Shown one piece after another: positions 9,074 to 17,567 of a stretch of DNA of 64,000 nucleotides. Made by a program: the position numbers and the translations under genes. The stretch is taken from positions 62,001-126,000 of the forward strand of contig NZ_JAQGJT010000138.1 in the NCBI RefSeq assembly GCF_028290495.1, in the 5' to 3' direction. Position 1 is the stretch's first letter; each line of letters opens with the position of its first letter. Source of the stretch: Tardiphaga sp. GTDB taxonomy: Bacteria > Pseudomonadota > Alphaproteobacteria > Rhizobiales > Xanthobacteraceae. The notes under the pieces were generated by a model. The model did no database searches, was not told where the DNA came from, and worked only from the letters and a program-made list of their open reading frames with translations.

Positions 9074-9478
9074 ATGACGAAAATGCCCGCCTATGCCGCT
9101 GTGGCCGCGACGCTGACCATCCTGCTGACGACCACCGTGCTAGCCGCCAACATTTCGGCAGTGGACGGCGGGACGCTGCAGATCGATGGCAAGCGGCTGC
9201 GGCTGTGGGGGATCGAAGCGCCTGCACCTGGTGACATCTGCACGACGACCAAGGGCGCGAAATGGCCGTGCGGCAACCGCGGACGCGATCAACTCCGCGC
9301 GGCGCTGGCGGAAGGCCCGGCAAGCTGCGTCGATAAAGAGCCGGGCTTCGTGCTGTGCCGCATCGCCGGCCTCGACATCGCCCGGTTAATGATCAAGGAG
9401 GGCCTGGCAAAAGCCGGCGCCGACTACCATGACACCGAACAACAGGCGCGTGCGGCTAAAATTGGCATTTGGGAATAG
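9074..9478 (+). CDS. Exported thermonuclease-fold (SNase-like) protein, catalytic residues altered
   Basis: 134 residues with a signal peptide (about 1-25, cleavage near VLAAN) and an SNase-like fold: AVDGGTLQIDGKRLRLWGIEAP, then a four-cysteine region (Cys56, 66, 85, 95) and the C-terminal E-Q-Q-A-R-A-A-K-I-G-I-W motif typical of exported thermonuclease-family proteins. GGAG lies upstream of ATG 9074. In staphylococcal nuclease the motif R-L-L-L-V-D-T-P-E supplies catalytic Arg and Glu; here the position after I-E-A-P is Ala51 and no obvious equivalent of the second catalytic Arg is seen, so nuclease activity is doubtful. It is a separate transcript or a distal gene after the cyclase (84-base gap). 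Confidence 0.75.
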   Translation: MTKMPAYAAVAATLTILLTTTVLAANISAVDGGTLQIDGKRLRLWGIEAPAPGDICTTTKGAKWPCGNRGRDQLRAALAEGPASCVDKEPGFVLCRIAGLDIARLMIKEGLAKAGADYHDTEQQARAAKIGIWE

Positions 9479-9538
9479 CGCGTCCTGCGCGCGTCGAAAG
9501 GTGAGCGGCGTCAAGGAAACGACGCCGCTCGTTGCGCA

Positions 9539-9682
9539 TCAGCAGCGATAGCCCTTCTTCTTGTCTTCGGAAGTGTAGCTGCAGGGCTTGCTCTGTGCCG
9601 AAGCCTGGCTGACGGCAACGAACTGGGCAATAAGGGAAACGGTGAACGAAACAGCGAGCGCGAGGGAAATGTGACGAAGCAT
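9539..9682 (-). CDS. Small exported cysteine protein, 47 residues
   Basis: A short gene: ATG at 9682, TGA at 9539-9541, with GGAG nine bases upstream. The translation starts MLRHISLALAVSFTVSL, has a clear signal peptide ending at ASAQ (about residue 30), and leaves a mature peptide of about 17 residues with two cysteines (CSYTSEDKKKGYRC), which could form a disulphide. No family was recognised. The signal peptide, ribosome site and clean reading frame support it as real. Confidence 0.6.
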   Translation of the reverse strand: MLRHISLALAVSFTVSLIAQFVAVSQASAQSKPCSYTSEDKKKGYRC

Positions 9683-9814
9683 AGTCAATATCTCCAAGCC
9701 GCCAGAATCGACGGCCGCTGATGTTCCTTCCAGGCTTACGTCGCTGCCATGCGCGCTATTGTCACACCCTCCGTCAATACATCCGGGGTGCGACGCACAA
9801 GGCCAAACGAACGG

Positions 9815-10780
9815 TCATTCCGACTTCAAGTTCAACGCTTTGATGATGCCCCCGTAGCGATCGTAATCGGTCTTGGCGATGGCGGCAGCACTTGCGCTTG
9901 AGTCACCCACAGGGTCAAAACCGATATCGCGCAATCGCTTGATCACCTCTGGCTCGCTGATCACCTTGACCAACTCTTCGTTGATCTTGTCGACGATCGG
10001 CTGTGGCGTATTCGCCGGAACGAAGACACCTTGCCACCCCACGACCTCGACATCCGGATAGCGCTCGGCCATGGGCATGGCGCCCGGGAACATTTCGAGA
10101 GCCTTCGGTGACGTCACTGCGATCGCTTTGATGGTTCCGGCCCGAACGTGCTGCGCGACGTTGGCGGGAGTATCCACGGAGCAAGACAGCAGGCCCGACA
10201 TCAAATCGGGCAATGCCTGACCAAAGCCACGATAGGGTGCATGCACGATATTGAGTTCGCCGGCCCTCTTCATGGCTTCAAGCGCCAGATGGGGTGGCGA
10301 CCCGACCCCGTAGGTCGAGCATGTCAGCTTTCCCGGCTCCTTCTTTGCATAGGCGATAAACTCATCGAGATTGGTAACCGGCAGGCTCGGCCCTACAACA
10401 AGCACGTAAGGTGACAACGCCACCCGTGTTACCGCCTGGAGATCCTTGATCGGATCAAGGGACGTAGGCGACATCCATGCATTGATGACCATCGCGGTGG
10501 TGGTCATGAGAACGGTGTAGCCGTCGGGCGCCGAGCTCGCGACGGATTGCGCAGCGATGCTGCCCGCCGCCCCCGCCCGGTTCTCGACGACAATCGTCTG
10601 TTGCAGACTGGTTCGGAGTTTCTCCGCCAGAATGCGAGCGACCACATCGAGGGATCCCCCGGGCGGCGTGGCGACGACCCAGCGGATCGGCCGCTCCGGA
10701 TAGGCCGCGCGGGCTGCCCCGGTGACCACGAGACAGGATAGCGACAACACGGCCGCACAAAGATAACGACGCATGGACAT
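9815..10780 (-). CDS. Bug-family (TctC) extracytoplasmic substrate-binding protein
   Basis: 321 residues with a signal peptide ending near ARAAYPERP (about residue 25), followed by P-I-R-W-V-V-A-T-P-P-G-G-S-L-D-V-V-A-R-I, the usual start of tripartite tricarboxylate transporter receptors (Bug proteins), and internal VENRAGAAGSIAAQSV. These periplasmic proteins bind carboxylated or aromatic ligands. No TctA/TctB membrane genes are adjacent, as is common for the large Bug family in this group. Its gene is tandem with a flavin monooxygenase on the same strand, suggesting a role in uptake or sensing of that enzyme's aromatic substrate. ATG 10774 is an equally possible start. Confidence 0.9.
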   Translation of the reverse strand: MSMRRYLCAAVLSLSCLVVTGAARAAYPERPIRWVVATPPGGSLDVVARILAEKLRTSLQQTIVVENRAGAAGSIAAQSVASSAPDGYTVLMTTTAMVINAWMSPTSLDPIKDLQAVTRVALSPYVLVVGPSLPVTNLDEFIAYAKKEPGKLTCSTYGVGSPPHLALEAMKRAGELNIVHAPYRGFGQALPDLMSGLLSCSVDTPANVAQHVRAGTIKAIAVTSPKALEMFPGAMPMAERYPDVEVVGWQGVFVPANTPQPIVDKINEELVKVISEPEVIKRLRDIGFDPVGDSSASAAAIAKTDYDRYGGIIKALNLKSE

Positions 10781-10904
10781 TTCCCTCCGCTAGCGCTTCT
10801 GAATGGCGCTTGTTTTTTCGAATACTTTTTCAGGCTGCGATCAAAATTCGCGGCCTTCTGTTTTCTGCTGACAACCTCGACCGCAGCCGAATCGATCTAT
10901 TCCG

Positions 10905-12623
10905 TCAGCTTGCGAGACGCGACAGGTTGCTCGCGGGTGCTGCGCGACCGAGGATCTGTTGCATGGCGCGTCGCAGATCACCGCCCGATTGCGGCGTCAG
11001 TTCAGCCATCCGCCACGCGATAAAGCCATCGGGACGGACAAGAACCGCTCCGCTCTCGCCGACACCGAAACGCTGCTGGAATGTGTTCTCGACGTCATCG
11101 AAGTCCGTTCCGACCAGGTGGCATCGAATGTCCAGATCGGTGTCGCTTCCAACCGATGCCGCGATGTTGCGCCATTCCTGCCCCTTGGCTCCCGCCAAGA
11201 TCGAGAACTCGGGAGCAGCCAGATCGATCGTCGAATGCCGGACGCCATCACGCTCGATCCACACGTGCGGTGCGCGGCAGCCAGGAACGCCCGACGGGAT
11301 GTAGTCGGTAAACGGGTCGCCGACCTCCGGCGGCTTGCTTCCGTCCGGCACGACCGCAATCGACTCATAGACGCTCCCCAACTCCAACCCGATATGGTTG
11401 CCATACCGGCTCGTCGCCTGGAGCACTTCCTTCCGGCCAACCTCGTCTGCCGTCACTTCGCCGCGCGAAATGGCACCGAGTTTCCACACCTGCTTCCGAT
11501 TGTCATACGACTGATCAGCGACCCAGCGTGCAAACGGGCGGCGCTCGGCCTCGTATGAATTCAGCAGGTCGCGACCGGCCTTGCCCTTGAGATAGAGCGC
11601 CAGCTTCCAGACGGCGTTGTGCATGCCTTGAATACCGGTATTGGCGCCGAGGCCGCCAGTGGGCGGGAACATGTGCGCGGCATCGCCGACGAGCAGCATG
11701 CGGCCTGCAATCAGATGCCGTCCGACGACGGCATTCATCTGCCACTTGCCCACTGACAGTACTTCCACCGGCAGATCGGGAATGCCTGCGCCCGCGCGAA
11801 TGCGTTCGACACAGCGCTCGCTGGTAAAGATATCGGTCGACCACTCATCTTCCGGGACCTCAAGCTGGGTCAGCCAGCGCCCCTTGGCGTCCAATGGCTG
11901 AAACACCCCGCGCGCCTGAGCGTTCGAGAAGAAATGCAATATCCCCGTGCGCTCACCGATGTGCTTCTCGAGATCGGCCCGGAAGTAGCAATTGATGAAA
12001 TTGGCAATCTTCTTGGGACCATCCATCTCGATATTCAGCTTCTCCCGGAAGAAGCTCGACGCGCCGTCGGCTGCGATCAAGGCTGGCGCCTTCAGCGTAT
12101 AGATTTCTCCGCTAGTGCGATCCTTCACGCGAATCTCCACCGACGAAGCACCGTCTTCCTGCCCCGAAACGATCTCGACGACTTCATGGTTGAAGCGAAT
12201 GTCGGCCATGCCGGACTTCGCGATCGCTTTCTTCAAAACAGGCTCGATCATATCCTGCGACGACAGCACTGAACTGACCGGGCTCAGATCAGGGCCGGCT
12301 CCGGAAAACCCTCTGGAATCGAGCTGACCTGTCTGCTTTCCCACAACCGATTCCATGAATCGGATCGGCGTCTTCCAGTTCGGCGGCAGGTCCAGACCAC
12401 GAAGTTCGTCATAGACTTCCTTGCCCCAGCCCCGCGCGATTTCCATCGAGCGCGTGTTGAAGTTGCGGGTTTTGGGATGCCAGCTGGTCCGTTCATTGCG
12501 CTCGACCAGGATCGATCGGAGGCCGCATCTTGCAAGTTCGAGAACCGCGCCGAGGCCCGTCGGACCGGCGCCGACCACGATCACGGGATTCATCTGCATG
12601 GTTTCGGGCTGCGTATCGGCCAT
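10905..12623 (-). CDS. FAD-dependent aromatic monooxygenase (PHBH/PheA/MhpA type)
   Basis: 572 residues. The N-terminal Rossmann motif VIVVGAGPTGLGAVLELA (about 14-31) ends in an acidic residue (VERN); RNFNTRSMEIARGWG follows; and the second FAD motif GDAAHMFPPTGGLGANTGIQ occurs about two-thirds along. A C-terminal thioredoxin-like part of about 120 residues is consistent with phenol hydroxylase-type members. It should hydroxylate an aromatic ring using NAD(P)H and oxygen in the cytoplasm. It is divergent from the TetR gene and shares a control region with palindromes at 12650-12687. The substrate cannot be deduced. Confidence 0.9.
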   Translation of the reverse strand: MADTQPETMQMNPVIVVGAGPTGLGAVLELARCGLRSILVERNERTSWHPKTRNFNTRSMEIARGWGKEVYDELRGLDLPPNWKTPIRFMESVVGKQTGQLDSRGFSGAGPDLSPVSSVLSSQDMIEPVLKKAIAKSGMADIRFNHEVVEIVSGQEDGASSVEIRVKDRTSGEIYTLKAPALIAADGASSFFREKLNIEMDGPKKIANFINCYFRADLEKHIGERTGILHFFSNAQARGVFQPLDAKGRWLTQLEVPEDEWSTDIFTSERCVERIRAGAGIPDLPVEVLSVGKWQMNAVVGRHLIAGRMLLVGDAAHMFPPTGGLGANTGIQGMHNAVWKLALYLKGKAGRDLLNSYEAERRPFARWVADQSYDNRKQVWKLGAISRGEVTADEVGRKEVLQATSRYGNHIGLELGSVYESIAVVPDGSKPPEVGDPFTDYIPSGVPGCRAPHVWIERDGVRHSTIDLAAPEFSILAGAKGQEWRNIAASVGSDTDLDIRCHLVGTDFDDVENTFQQRFGVGESGAVLVRPDGFIAWRMAELTPQSGGDLRRAMQQILGRAAPASNLSRLAS

Positions 12624-12649
12624 AGCTTCTTCCCTGTTTTGTTGATTTA

Positions 12650-12666
12650 TTAGAATGGAATTCGTC
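12650..12666. promoter_or_regulatory. Degenerate operator half-site upstream of monooxygenase
   Basis: TTAGAATG at 12650-12657 matches exactly the left arm of the palindrome at 12671-12687; the right arm here is poor. It lies 27 bases upstream of the monooxygenase start. Probably an accessory binding site of the adjacent TetR regulator (inference). Confidence 0.45.
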
Positions 12667-12670
12667 TTTT

Positions 12671-12687
12671 TTAGAATGCCGTTCTAA
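12671..12687. promoter_or_regulatory. Palindromic operator TTAGAATGCCGTTCTAA
   Basis: A 17-bp near-perfect inverted repeat (TTAGAATG-C-CGTTCTAA) in the gap between the divergent monooxygenase and TetR genes. The same element, TTAGAATG-n-CATTCTAA in consensus, recurs at 13580-13596 before the hydrolase gene. Its position and recurrence identify it as the likely binding site of the TetR regulator. Confidence 0.7.
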
Positions 12688-12699
12688 TTTGTCAAGCGG

Positions 12700-13458
12700 T
12701 TGGTTTCCCCTGTGGCCGCGATTGGGATATGGATTCAACTGCACCAACGTCAGGAATCGAAATTGGCCAAGCCGCGCGGAACCAAACCCAAGGAACCTTC
12801 CCGGGCTCACGATCTCAAGCCGATCGTCCGCTTGCAGCGCGTCAATGCTCCAAAGCAGGCACGCAGCGAGCAACGACTCCAGGATATTGTCCTCGCGCTT
12901 GAAGAACTGCTCGATGGCCGAACGTTTGAAGAGATTACGATCCCGGACATTGCGGCGCGGGCGGGATGTGTCCCGGCCTCGATCTATGCCCGCTTCCGGG
13001 ACAAGGCCAGCATTCTGGTAGCGTTGCACGAGTCGACCCGAGACCGTCAGATGACCAACATCGACGAGAGCATGCGACTGGAACGTCACGAGCACCTGTC
13101 GTTGGAAGAGTCTATTTTCAAGATCCTTCGCAATCTGACACGGTACTACTCACGCCAGCGCAACCTCCTGCGCCCGGCCTACCTGCTGGGCGATACCGAG
13201 ATCTATGAGCGGGCTTCCGACCTTATCCGGCACGTCACGGAGCGCATCAGCGCCATCGTTCGCCATCGACTGAAAGACGAGCCTGCCGAAGTGATCGATC
13301 AGCGTGTGGAGCTGGCCATGCGCTCGGTCTACGCCCTGTTGCAGCAACGCATGGTCTTTCAGGGGGTGACTACCGGCCGTTTCATGCCGGCGAACGACGA
13401 GGAGATGGCGCGCGAACTCGACGCCCTTTTCAAGCAGATCGTTTTGAAAGACGCCTGA
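12700..13458 (+). CDS. TetR-family transcriptional regulator
   Basis: Up to 252 residues; the functional start may be TTG 12763 (MAKPRGTKPKEP...), which has AGGA upstream. The helix-turn-helix is at EITIPDIAARAGCVPASIYARFRDKASILVAL, typical of TetR proteins. The ligand domain is all-helical. The gene is divergent from the flavin monooxygenase and followed by an alpha/beta hydrolase gene, with a shared palindrome before each, so it most likely controls both as a local aromatic-catabolism repressor (inference). A hairpin terminator follows at 13495-13515. Confidence 0.9.
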   Translation: MVSPVAAIGIWIQLHQRQESKLAKPRGTKPKEPSRAHDLKPIVRLQRVNAPKQARSEQRLQDIVLALEELLDGRTFEEITIPDIAARAGCVPASIYARFRDKASILVALHESTRDRQMTNIDESMRLERHEHLSLEESIFKILRNLTRYYSRQRNLLRPAYLLGDTEIYERASDLIRHVTERISAIVRHRLKDEPAEVIDQRVELAMRSVYALLQQRMVFQGVTTGRFMPANDEEMARELDALFKQIVLKDA

Positions 13459-13494
13459 CCGGCGCATCTGCGCCTTGCTCCGATCTTGCAGCAG

Positions 13495-13515
13495 CCTGTC
13501 GAGCGACAGGTTTTT
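13495..13515 (+). terminator. Rho-independent terminator after TetR gene
   Basis: Stem CCTGTC / GACAGG with a four-base loop and a following run of five T, 37 bases after the TetR stop codon. It separates the TetR transcript from the hydrolase gene, which has its own operator-containing promoter. Confidence 0.65.
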
Positions 13516-13579
13516 CGTCGAGCGCGCCTGCTGATGCCCCCTTCACGGCAACCCTCATGCTCCACGCTTTTTGCTATTA

Positions 13580-13596
13580 TGTGAATGACATTCTAA
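13580..13596. promoter_or_regulatory. Second copy of the TetR operator, before the hydrolase gene
   Basis: TGTGAATG-A-CATTCTAA: the right arm equals the consensus CATTCTAA and the left arm matches six of eight positions of TTAGAATG. It lies about 50 bases upstream of the hydrolase start, so the hydrolase is probably under the same regulator as the monooxygenase. Confidence 0.6.
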
Positions 13597-13644
13597 TTAC
13601 AGTCTTCAGAGTGAGTCACGGCATTACTGAAAGGGTTCGCGCGC

Positions 13645-14643
13645 ATGCCTATCGACAAGGAAATCTCGGTAGAGGAATTCCGGCTTCCCGCCTCGGACGA
13701 TGGCATCAACCTTTATGTGAGGAACAAGCGCCCCCGCGACATGTCGTTGTTCTCTCCGGACAGAACCATCTTGTTTGTGCACGGAGCCACCTACCCGGCA
13801 TCAACTTCATTCGACCTGGCGCTCGATGGGCATTCGTGGATGGATTACATCGCTAGCCGCGGCTTCGACGTCTACCTGCTCGATTTGCGAGGATATGGCC
13901 GATCGACGCGCCCACGAGAGATGGACGAGCCGGCAAGTGACAATTCGCCGATTATGCGCGGCGATGTGGCGCTTCGCGACATCGCGACCGCTGTCAGCTT
14001 CATTCGCAAGCGCCGTGCCCTCGACAAGATCTGCCTGCTCGGCTGGTCCTGGGGAACGACACTAGTGGCAGCTTATGCCGCCCACCATCCTGACGAGGTT
14101 GCTCGCCTGGTGCTTTACGCGCCGCTCTGGATCCGACGGACCGACGTAAAGCCGGGTCCGCACACCCATGGCAGCAAGTTGCCGGCCTATCGAACCATTA
14201 CTCAGTCCGAAGCGCGCGCACGTTGGCTTGCCGGCGTATCAGATCACGCACAGCGCACCCTGATTCCGGATGGCTGGTTTGAAAAGTGGGCGGCAGAAAC
14301 CTGGGCCACGGACCCCGCCTCCGCCACGGTCGACCCCCCTGCCCTGCGGGCTCCGAATGGCGTCGTGGAGGACGTCATGGAGTTCAACAACGCCGGCCGA
14401 GCCTATTACGACCCTGCAGGGATTTCGTCGCCCACGCTGTTGGTGTCCCCCGAATGGGACGGCGATACACCGCCCTATATGGCGCATGAATTGTTTGAGA
14501 AGCTATCGGGAACGTCGGTTCGCAAAATCGTCTCAATCCCCGAGGGCACGCACAGTGTGATCATGGAGCGGAACCGCGACGCGCTATTCACGGCCGTACA
14601 GACGTTCCTGGAGCATTCGGAAAATGAGCTGAATCACATGTAG
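13645..14643 (+). CDS. Alpha/beta hydrolase
   Basis: 332 residues, cytoplasmic (no signal). The oxyanion segment FVHGATYPASTSFD and the nucleophile elbow GWSWGT (Ser135) are clear; LYLLDLRGYGRS-type strand VYLLDLRGYGRSTRP precedes it, and the C-terminal catalytic His is in EGTHSVIMERN. The fold suits an ester or carbon-carbon bond hydrolase acting after ring hydroxylation, which fits the neighbouring monooxygenase and the shared operator. The substrate is unknown. Confidence 0.88.
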   Translation: MPIDKEISVEEFRLPASDDGINLYVRNKRPRDMSLFSPDRTILFVHGATYPASTSFDLALDGHSWMDYIASRGFDVYLLDLRGYGRSTRPREMDEPASDNSPIMRGDVALRDIATAVSFIRKRRALDKICLLGWSWGTTLVAAYAAHHPDEVARLVLYAPLWIRRTDVKPGPHTHGSKLPAYRTITQSEARARWLAGVSDHAQRTLIPDGWFEKWAAETWATDPASATVDPPALRAPNGVVEDVMEFNNAGRAYYDPAGISSPTLLVSPEWDGDTPPYMAHELFEKLSGTSVRKIVSIPEGTHSVIMERNRDALFTAVQTFLEHSENELNHM

Positions 14644-14692
14644 CAGGGACTACCAGTCGACAATGGCGGACGGATCGCCTTAAATCGGCGGC

Positions 14693-15133
14693 TTGCCGTC
14701 GACAGGGGTGACGCCAATGGCACTGACAGGCGAACGCGATCACGGGCTGCTCAGCCTGGTCGAGCGGCTGATGGGGAAACCGGCCGATCGCGCCATAAAG
14801 CCGACGGCGGCCTTGCGCGACATCACCGAGGCCGGGCTCGACCCCGTACTACCCGCCGCCGCCGTGCCGGACATGCTGGAGCCGCAGCTATCCACCGAGG
14901 GCCAGCGGACCTGCAACCGCGCCAAGATGGCCGAAATCATCCTGCGCGCCCTGCGCTCGATCGAAGGCTGCCCGAGGCAGGGCCTTGAAGTCACCGTCTA
15001 CGGCGAGCGGCCCTGGAACGCGATGCTGCGCATTACGCCGGCCGCGGGGAAACTACCCGACGCCCCCGTCTGGCGCGAGCGCGTGCGCGCGATGGCCCAG
15101 GTGTTGCGCGGGCAGTACGAGGTGGTGGAGTGA
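14693..15133 (+). CDS. Conserved hypothetical protein, 146 residues
   Basis: No family was recognised. The protein is soluble, with ERDHGLLSLVERLMGKPADRA near the start and a basic C-terminal helix (WRERVRAMAQVLRGQYEVVE). ATG 14717 (MALTGER) is an alternative start. Codon usage looks like that of the neighbours. It is convergent with the HPP/CBS gene, 18 bases from its stop. A phage-like flavour (short, alpha/beta, Arg-rich) is only an impression. Confidence 0.55.
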   Translation: MPSTGVTPMALTGERDHGLLSLVERLMGKPADRAIKPTAALRDITEAGLDPVLPAAAVPDMLEPQLSTEGQRTCNRAKMAEIILRALRSIEGCPRQGLEVTVYGERPWNAMLRITPAAGKLPDAPVWRERVRAMAQVLRGQYEVVE

Positions 15134-15151
15134 TCTCCCAGCCTGCGCGGC

Positions 15152-16261
15152 TCAGGCCGCGGGCGGAACGAGCTTGGCGATGGCGCCCAGCAGGTCGGTC
15201 TGCGTGACCAGCCCCTGAATCATGCGGTGCCGGTCGATGATGATGACCGCGTGGGTTTTTCCATCGGTCAGCGTCGGGATCAGGGCGAAAGCGGGCATGC
15301 CGATCGAGGCCGTCGCCGCGGGCGACAGCCGCGCGCCGACGTCGCCGGTGGCATCGACGATTTCACGAAGCCCGATGGTGCCGACGAGCTGGCCCTGTTC
15401 GCCCACCACCGGCAGCGTGCGGACGTTGTGATTCAGAAGCCGCGAGCGGGCCAGCCTGACGTCGTCCCGCAAGCCGATCGTGACGACGTCGCGGGACATG
15501 ACGTCGCCGCACCGGACGCTGCCGTGCGAGCGTAACATGGCCTGCAGTTCCACCTGGCGCAGCAGCTTTTCCAGGTCGTCGGCGCTGATATCATAGGTCT
15601 CGTGCAGCGCTTCCAGCGCCTTGTCGATGTCTGCCATCCGGAAGCCGACGCGAAGCTCGGGCGGGACGTCCGACGTCTGATGCAGATTTGCCGGAGCCGG
15701 CGACGGGGCGTGCGGATAGGCCCGCCGCGCCAACCTGTGAAACAACAGGCCGAGCCCGACCAGCAGCACGGAATTCAGGCCGACCGGCACGAAGGGAAAT
15801 ACGAAACCGGACCCGGTAATCGCGGGGCCGCCGATGATCGCCGTCAACGCCGCCGCGCCGCCGGGCGGATGCAGGCAGCGGGCAAACGACATCGCCGCGA
15901 TCGCCAGCGACACGCCGAAACCGATCGCAAGGATCTGGTCCGGCACCGTTCGGGCCACGATCACGCCGATCAGCGCGGAGATGGTGTTGCCGCCGATGAT
16001 CGGCCAGGGCTGCGCGAGCGGGCTCGAAGGCACCGCGAACAGCAGCACCGCGGAAGCGCCCAGCGGCGCCACGACGAGCGGCAGGCTCGGGCTCTGGCCC
16101 AGCACATAACGGCAGATCAGCGCGGTGAGCGCGATCCCCAGCAACGCGCCCACACAAGCGACCATCCGCTCGCCCAGCCTTGCACCGGCGAGGATCGGGA
16201 CGAACAGGCGGAAACGTCGCTTCTGAGCCAACCAATGCGCAACGAACTTGTTTTTTATCAT
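15152..16261 (-). CDS. HPP-family membrane protein with CBS-domain pair
   Basis: About 369 residues from ATG 16261; longer in-frame starts give an unlikely basic extension. The N-terminal part has four or more membrane helices with the family motif in FARCLHPPGGAAALTAIIG (the His-Pro-Pro of the HPP family) and PLGASAVLLFAVP. The C-terminal part has two CBS motifs (CGDVMSRDVVTIG and a later ALIPTLTDGKTHAVIII). HPP proteins are implicated in nitrite transport in plastids and cyanobacteria; the CBS pair probably senses adenine nucleotides. Substrate unknown here. Confidence 0.85.
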   Translation of the reverse strand: MIKNKFVAHWLAQKRRFRLFVPILAGARLGERMVACVGALLGIALTALICRYVLGQSPSLPLVVAPLGASAVLLFAVPSSPLAQPWPIIGGNTISALIGVIVARTVPDQILAIGFGVSLAIAAMSFARCLHPPGGAAALTAIIGGPAITGSGFVFPFVPVGLNSVLLVGLGLLFHRLARRAYPHAPSPAPANLHQTSDVPPELRVGFRMADIDKALEALHETYDISADDLEKLLRQVELQAMLRSHGSVRCGDVMSRDVVTIGLRDDVRLARSRLLNHNVRTLPVVGEQGQLVGTIGLREIVDATGDVGARLSPAATASIGMPAFALIPTLTDGKTHAVIIIDRHRMIQGLVTQTDLLGAIAKLVPPAA

Positions 16262-16597
16262 CGAAACCGAACCTGCGAACGGGCAATGCCGGCGCGAGAC
16301 GGCTTTGATATGGCGGGGGAAGGTCCGGCTGTTGAACGAGCGTCTGGCGACCGGCGCGCCGCGGAGATGCATGCGTGCGACCAAACGGCGTCGCGCGCGC
16401 ATGACTCGGATCTGCATCATTGGAAGATCACGCTCGGCGCTACACTGCTCCGATCAGCCGCATCAGCGCAAGAGCATGTTTTGGAAACCGAACGGCGGCA
16501 GTTCTTCATGCAACGCCGCCGGAAACAAGGCGGTCCGCCGTCGCCTCCAGCCTCAAAAAGGCTGCCGCGAACATGCGTTTCGGGTGATCAAGCCGCC
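16262..16597. other. Intergenic region with no recognised gene
   Basis: About 336 bases between the HPP/CBS start and the response-regulator stop. It should contain the HPP promoter. No repeat, hairpin or small gene was recognised. It marks the right boundary of the 14.6-kb block that separates the regulator from its presumed kinase. Confidence 0.3.
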
Positions 16598-17347
16598 TTA
16601 CTTCACCCCGTCCCGAATCATATACCCCGCGCCGCGGATGGTGTGCAGCAGCGGGCGCTCGAAGCCCTTGTCGATCTTGGAGCGCAGCCGCGAGATGTGC
16701 ACGTCGATCACGTTGGTCTGCGGGTCGAAATGATAGTCCCAGACGTTCTCCAGCAGCATGGTGCGGGTGACGACCTGGCCGGCGTGCTTCATCAGATATT
16801 CGAGCAGCCGGAATTCGCGCGGCTGCAGCGTCAGCTCGTCGGCCCCGCGGGCGACGCGGTGCGACAGGCGGTCGAGTTCGAGATCGCCGACGCGGTAGCT
16901 GGTTTCTTCGGCCGGACCGCCTTGGCGTCGTGACAGCACCTCGACGCGCGCCAGCAGTTCGGCGAAGGCGTAGGGTTTTGGCAGATAGTCGTCGCCGCCG
17001 GCGCGCAGGCCCTTGATGCGGTCGTCGACCTGGCCGAGCGCGGACAGGATCAGCGCCGGGGTGTGGTTGCCCTTTTCGCGCAAGCCACCGATCACCGACA
17101 GGCCGTCGCGCTTCGGCAGCATGCGATCGACCACGAGCACGTCGTAGTCGCCGCTGTCGGCCAGTGCAAAGCCCTCGTCGCCGTCGCTGGCGTGGTCGGC
17201 GATATGACCGACCTCGCGAAACGCCTTGACCAGATAGTCAGCGGATTCGCGGTCGTCTTCAATGATGAGCAGGCGCATCTGGCGGGCGGATTCCGTTGCG
17301 ATGGGGGAGACTTCGGTCAACATGGCGCGCACCGGGCTTTCATGCAA
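16598..17347 (-). CDS. OmpR-family response regulator
   Basis: Up to 249 residues. The receiver starts MRLLIIEDDRE, with the phospho-acceptor Asp at position 51 of that segment (VVDRMLPKRDG) and conserved Lys (LPKPYAFAELLARV); a winged-helix DNA-binding domain occupies the C-terminal 100 residues (LTLQPREFRLLEYLMKHAG ... RLRSKIDKGFERPLLHTIRGAGYMI). The start may be ATG 17278, giving the receiver directly; the 23-residue extension has no clear function. It lies 220 bases after the Do protease gene on the same strand, a conserved rhizobial arrangement. Its usual kinase partner is at 493-1956. Confidence 0.92.
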   Translation of the reverse strand: MHESPVRAMLTEVSPIATESARQMRLLIIEDDRESADYLVKAFREVGHIADHASDGDEGFALADSGDYDVLVVDRMLPKRDGLSVIGGLREKGNHTPALILSALGQVDDRIKGLRAGGDDYLPKPYAFAELLARVEVLSRRQGGPAEETSYRVGDLELDRLSHRVARGADELTLQPREFRLLEYLMKHAGQVVTRTMLLENVWDYHFDPQTNVIDVHISRLRSKIDKGFERPLLHTIRGAGYMIRDGVK

Positions 17348-17461
17348 GGCGGCGGAGCGCCTCTTGCGTTACGCAGAAAAACAGGCGGTGAAGCTGGGGG
17401 AAACTTCACCGCCCGTCATGCCTTCCGCTGGAAGGGGCAATTTCCCACGGAAGGTAGCTGA

Positions 17462-17486
17462 GGGAGCGAGCTTGTGGCTCGCTCCC
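17462..17486. repeat. Hairpin between degP and response-regulator genes
   Basis: Perfect inverted repeat GGGAGCGAGC-ttgtg-GCTCGCTCCC. In the direction of transcription there is no T-run, so it is more likely an RNA-stabilising or attenuating hairpin than a full terminator. Confidence 0.5.
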
Positions 17487-17567
17487 GGGAAAGCGCCGTC
17501 GGCGGGGGCGACATGCCTTCGACACTCTCCGTCGGTGGTGCGATCAGCGAGCGTTAGCCCGCGAGCC

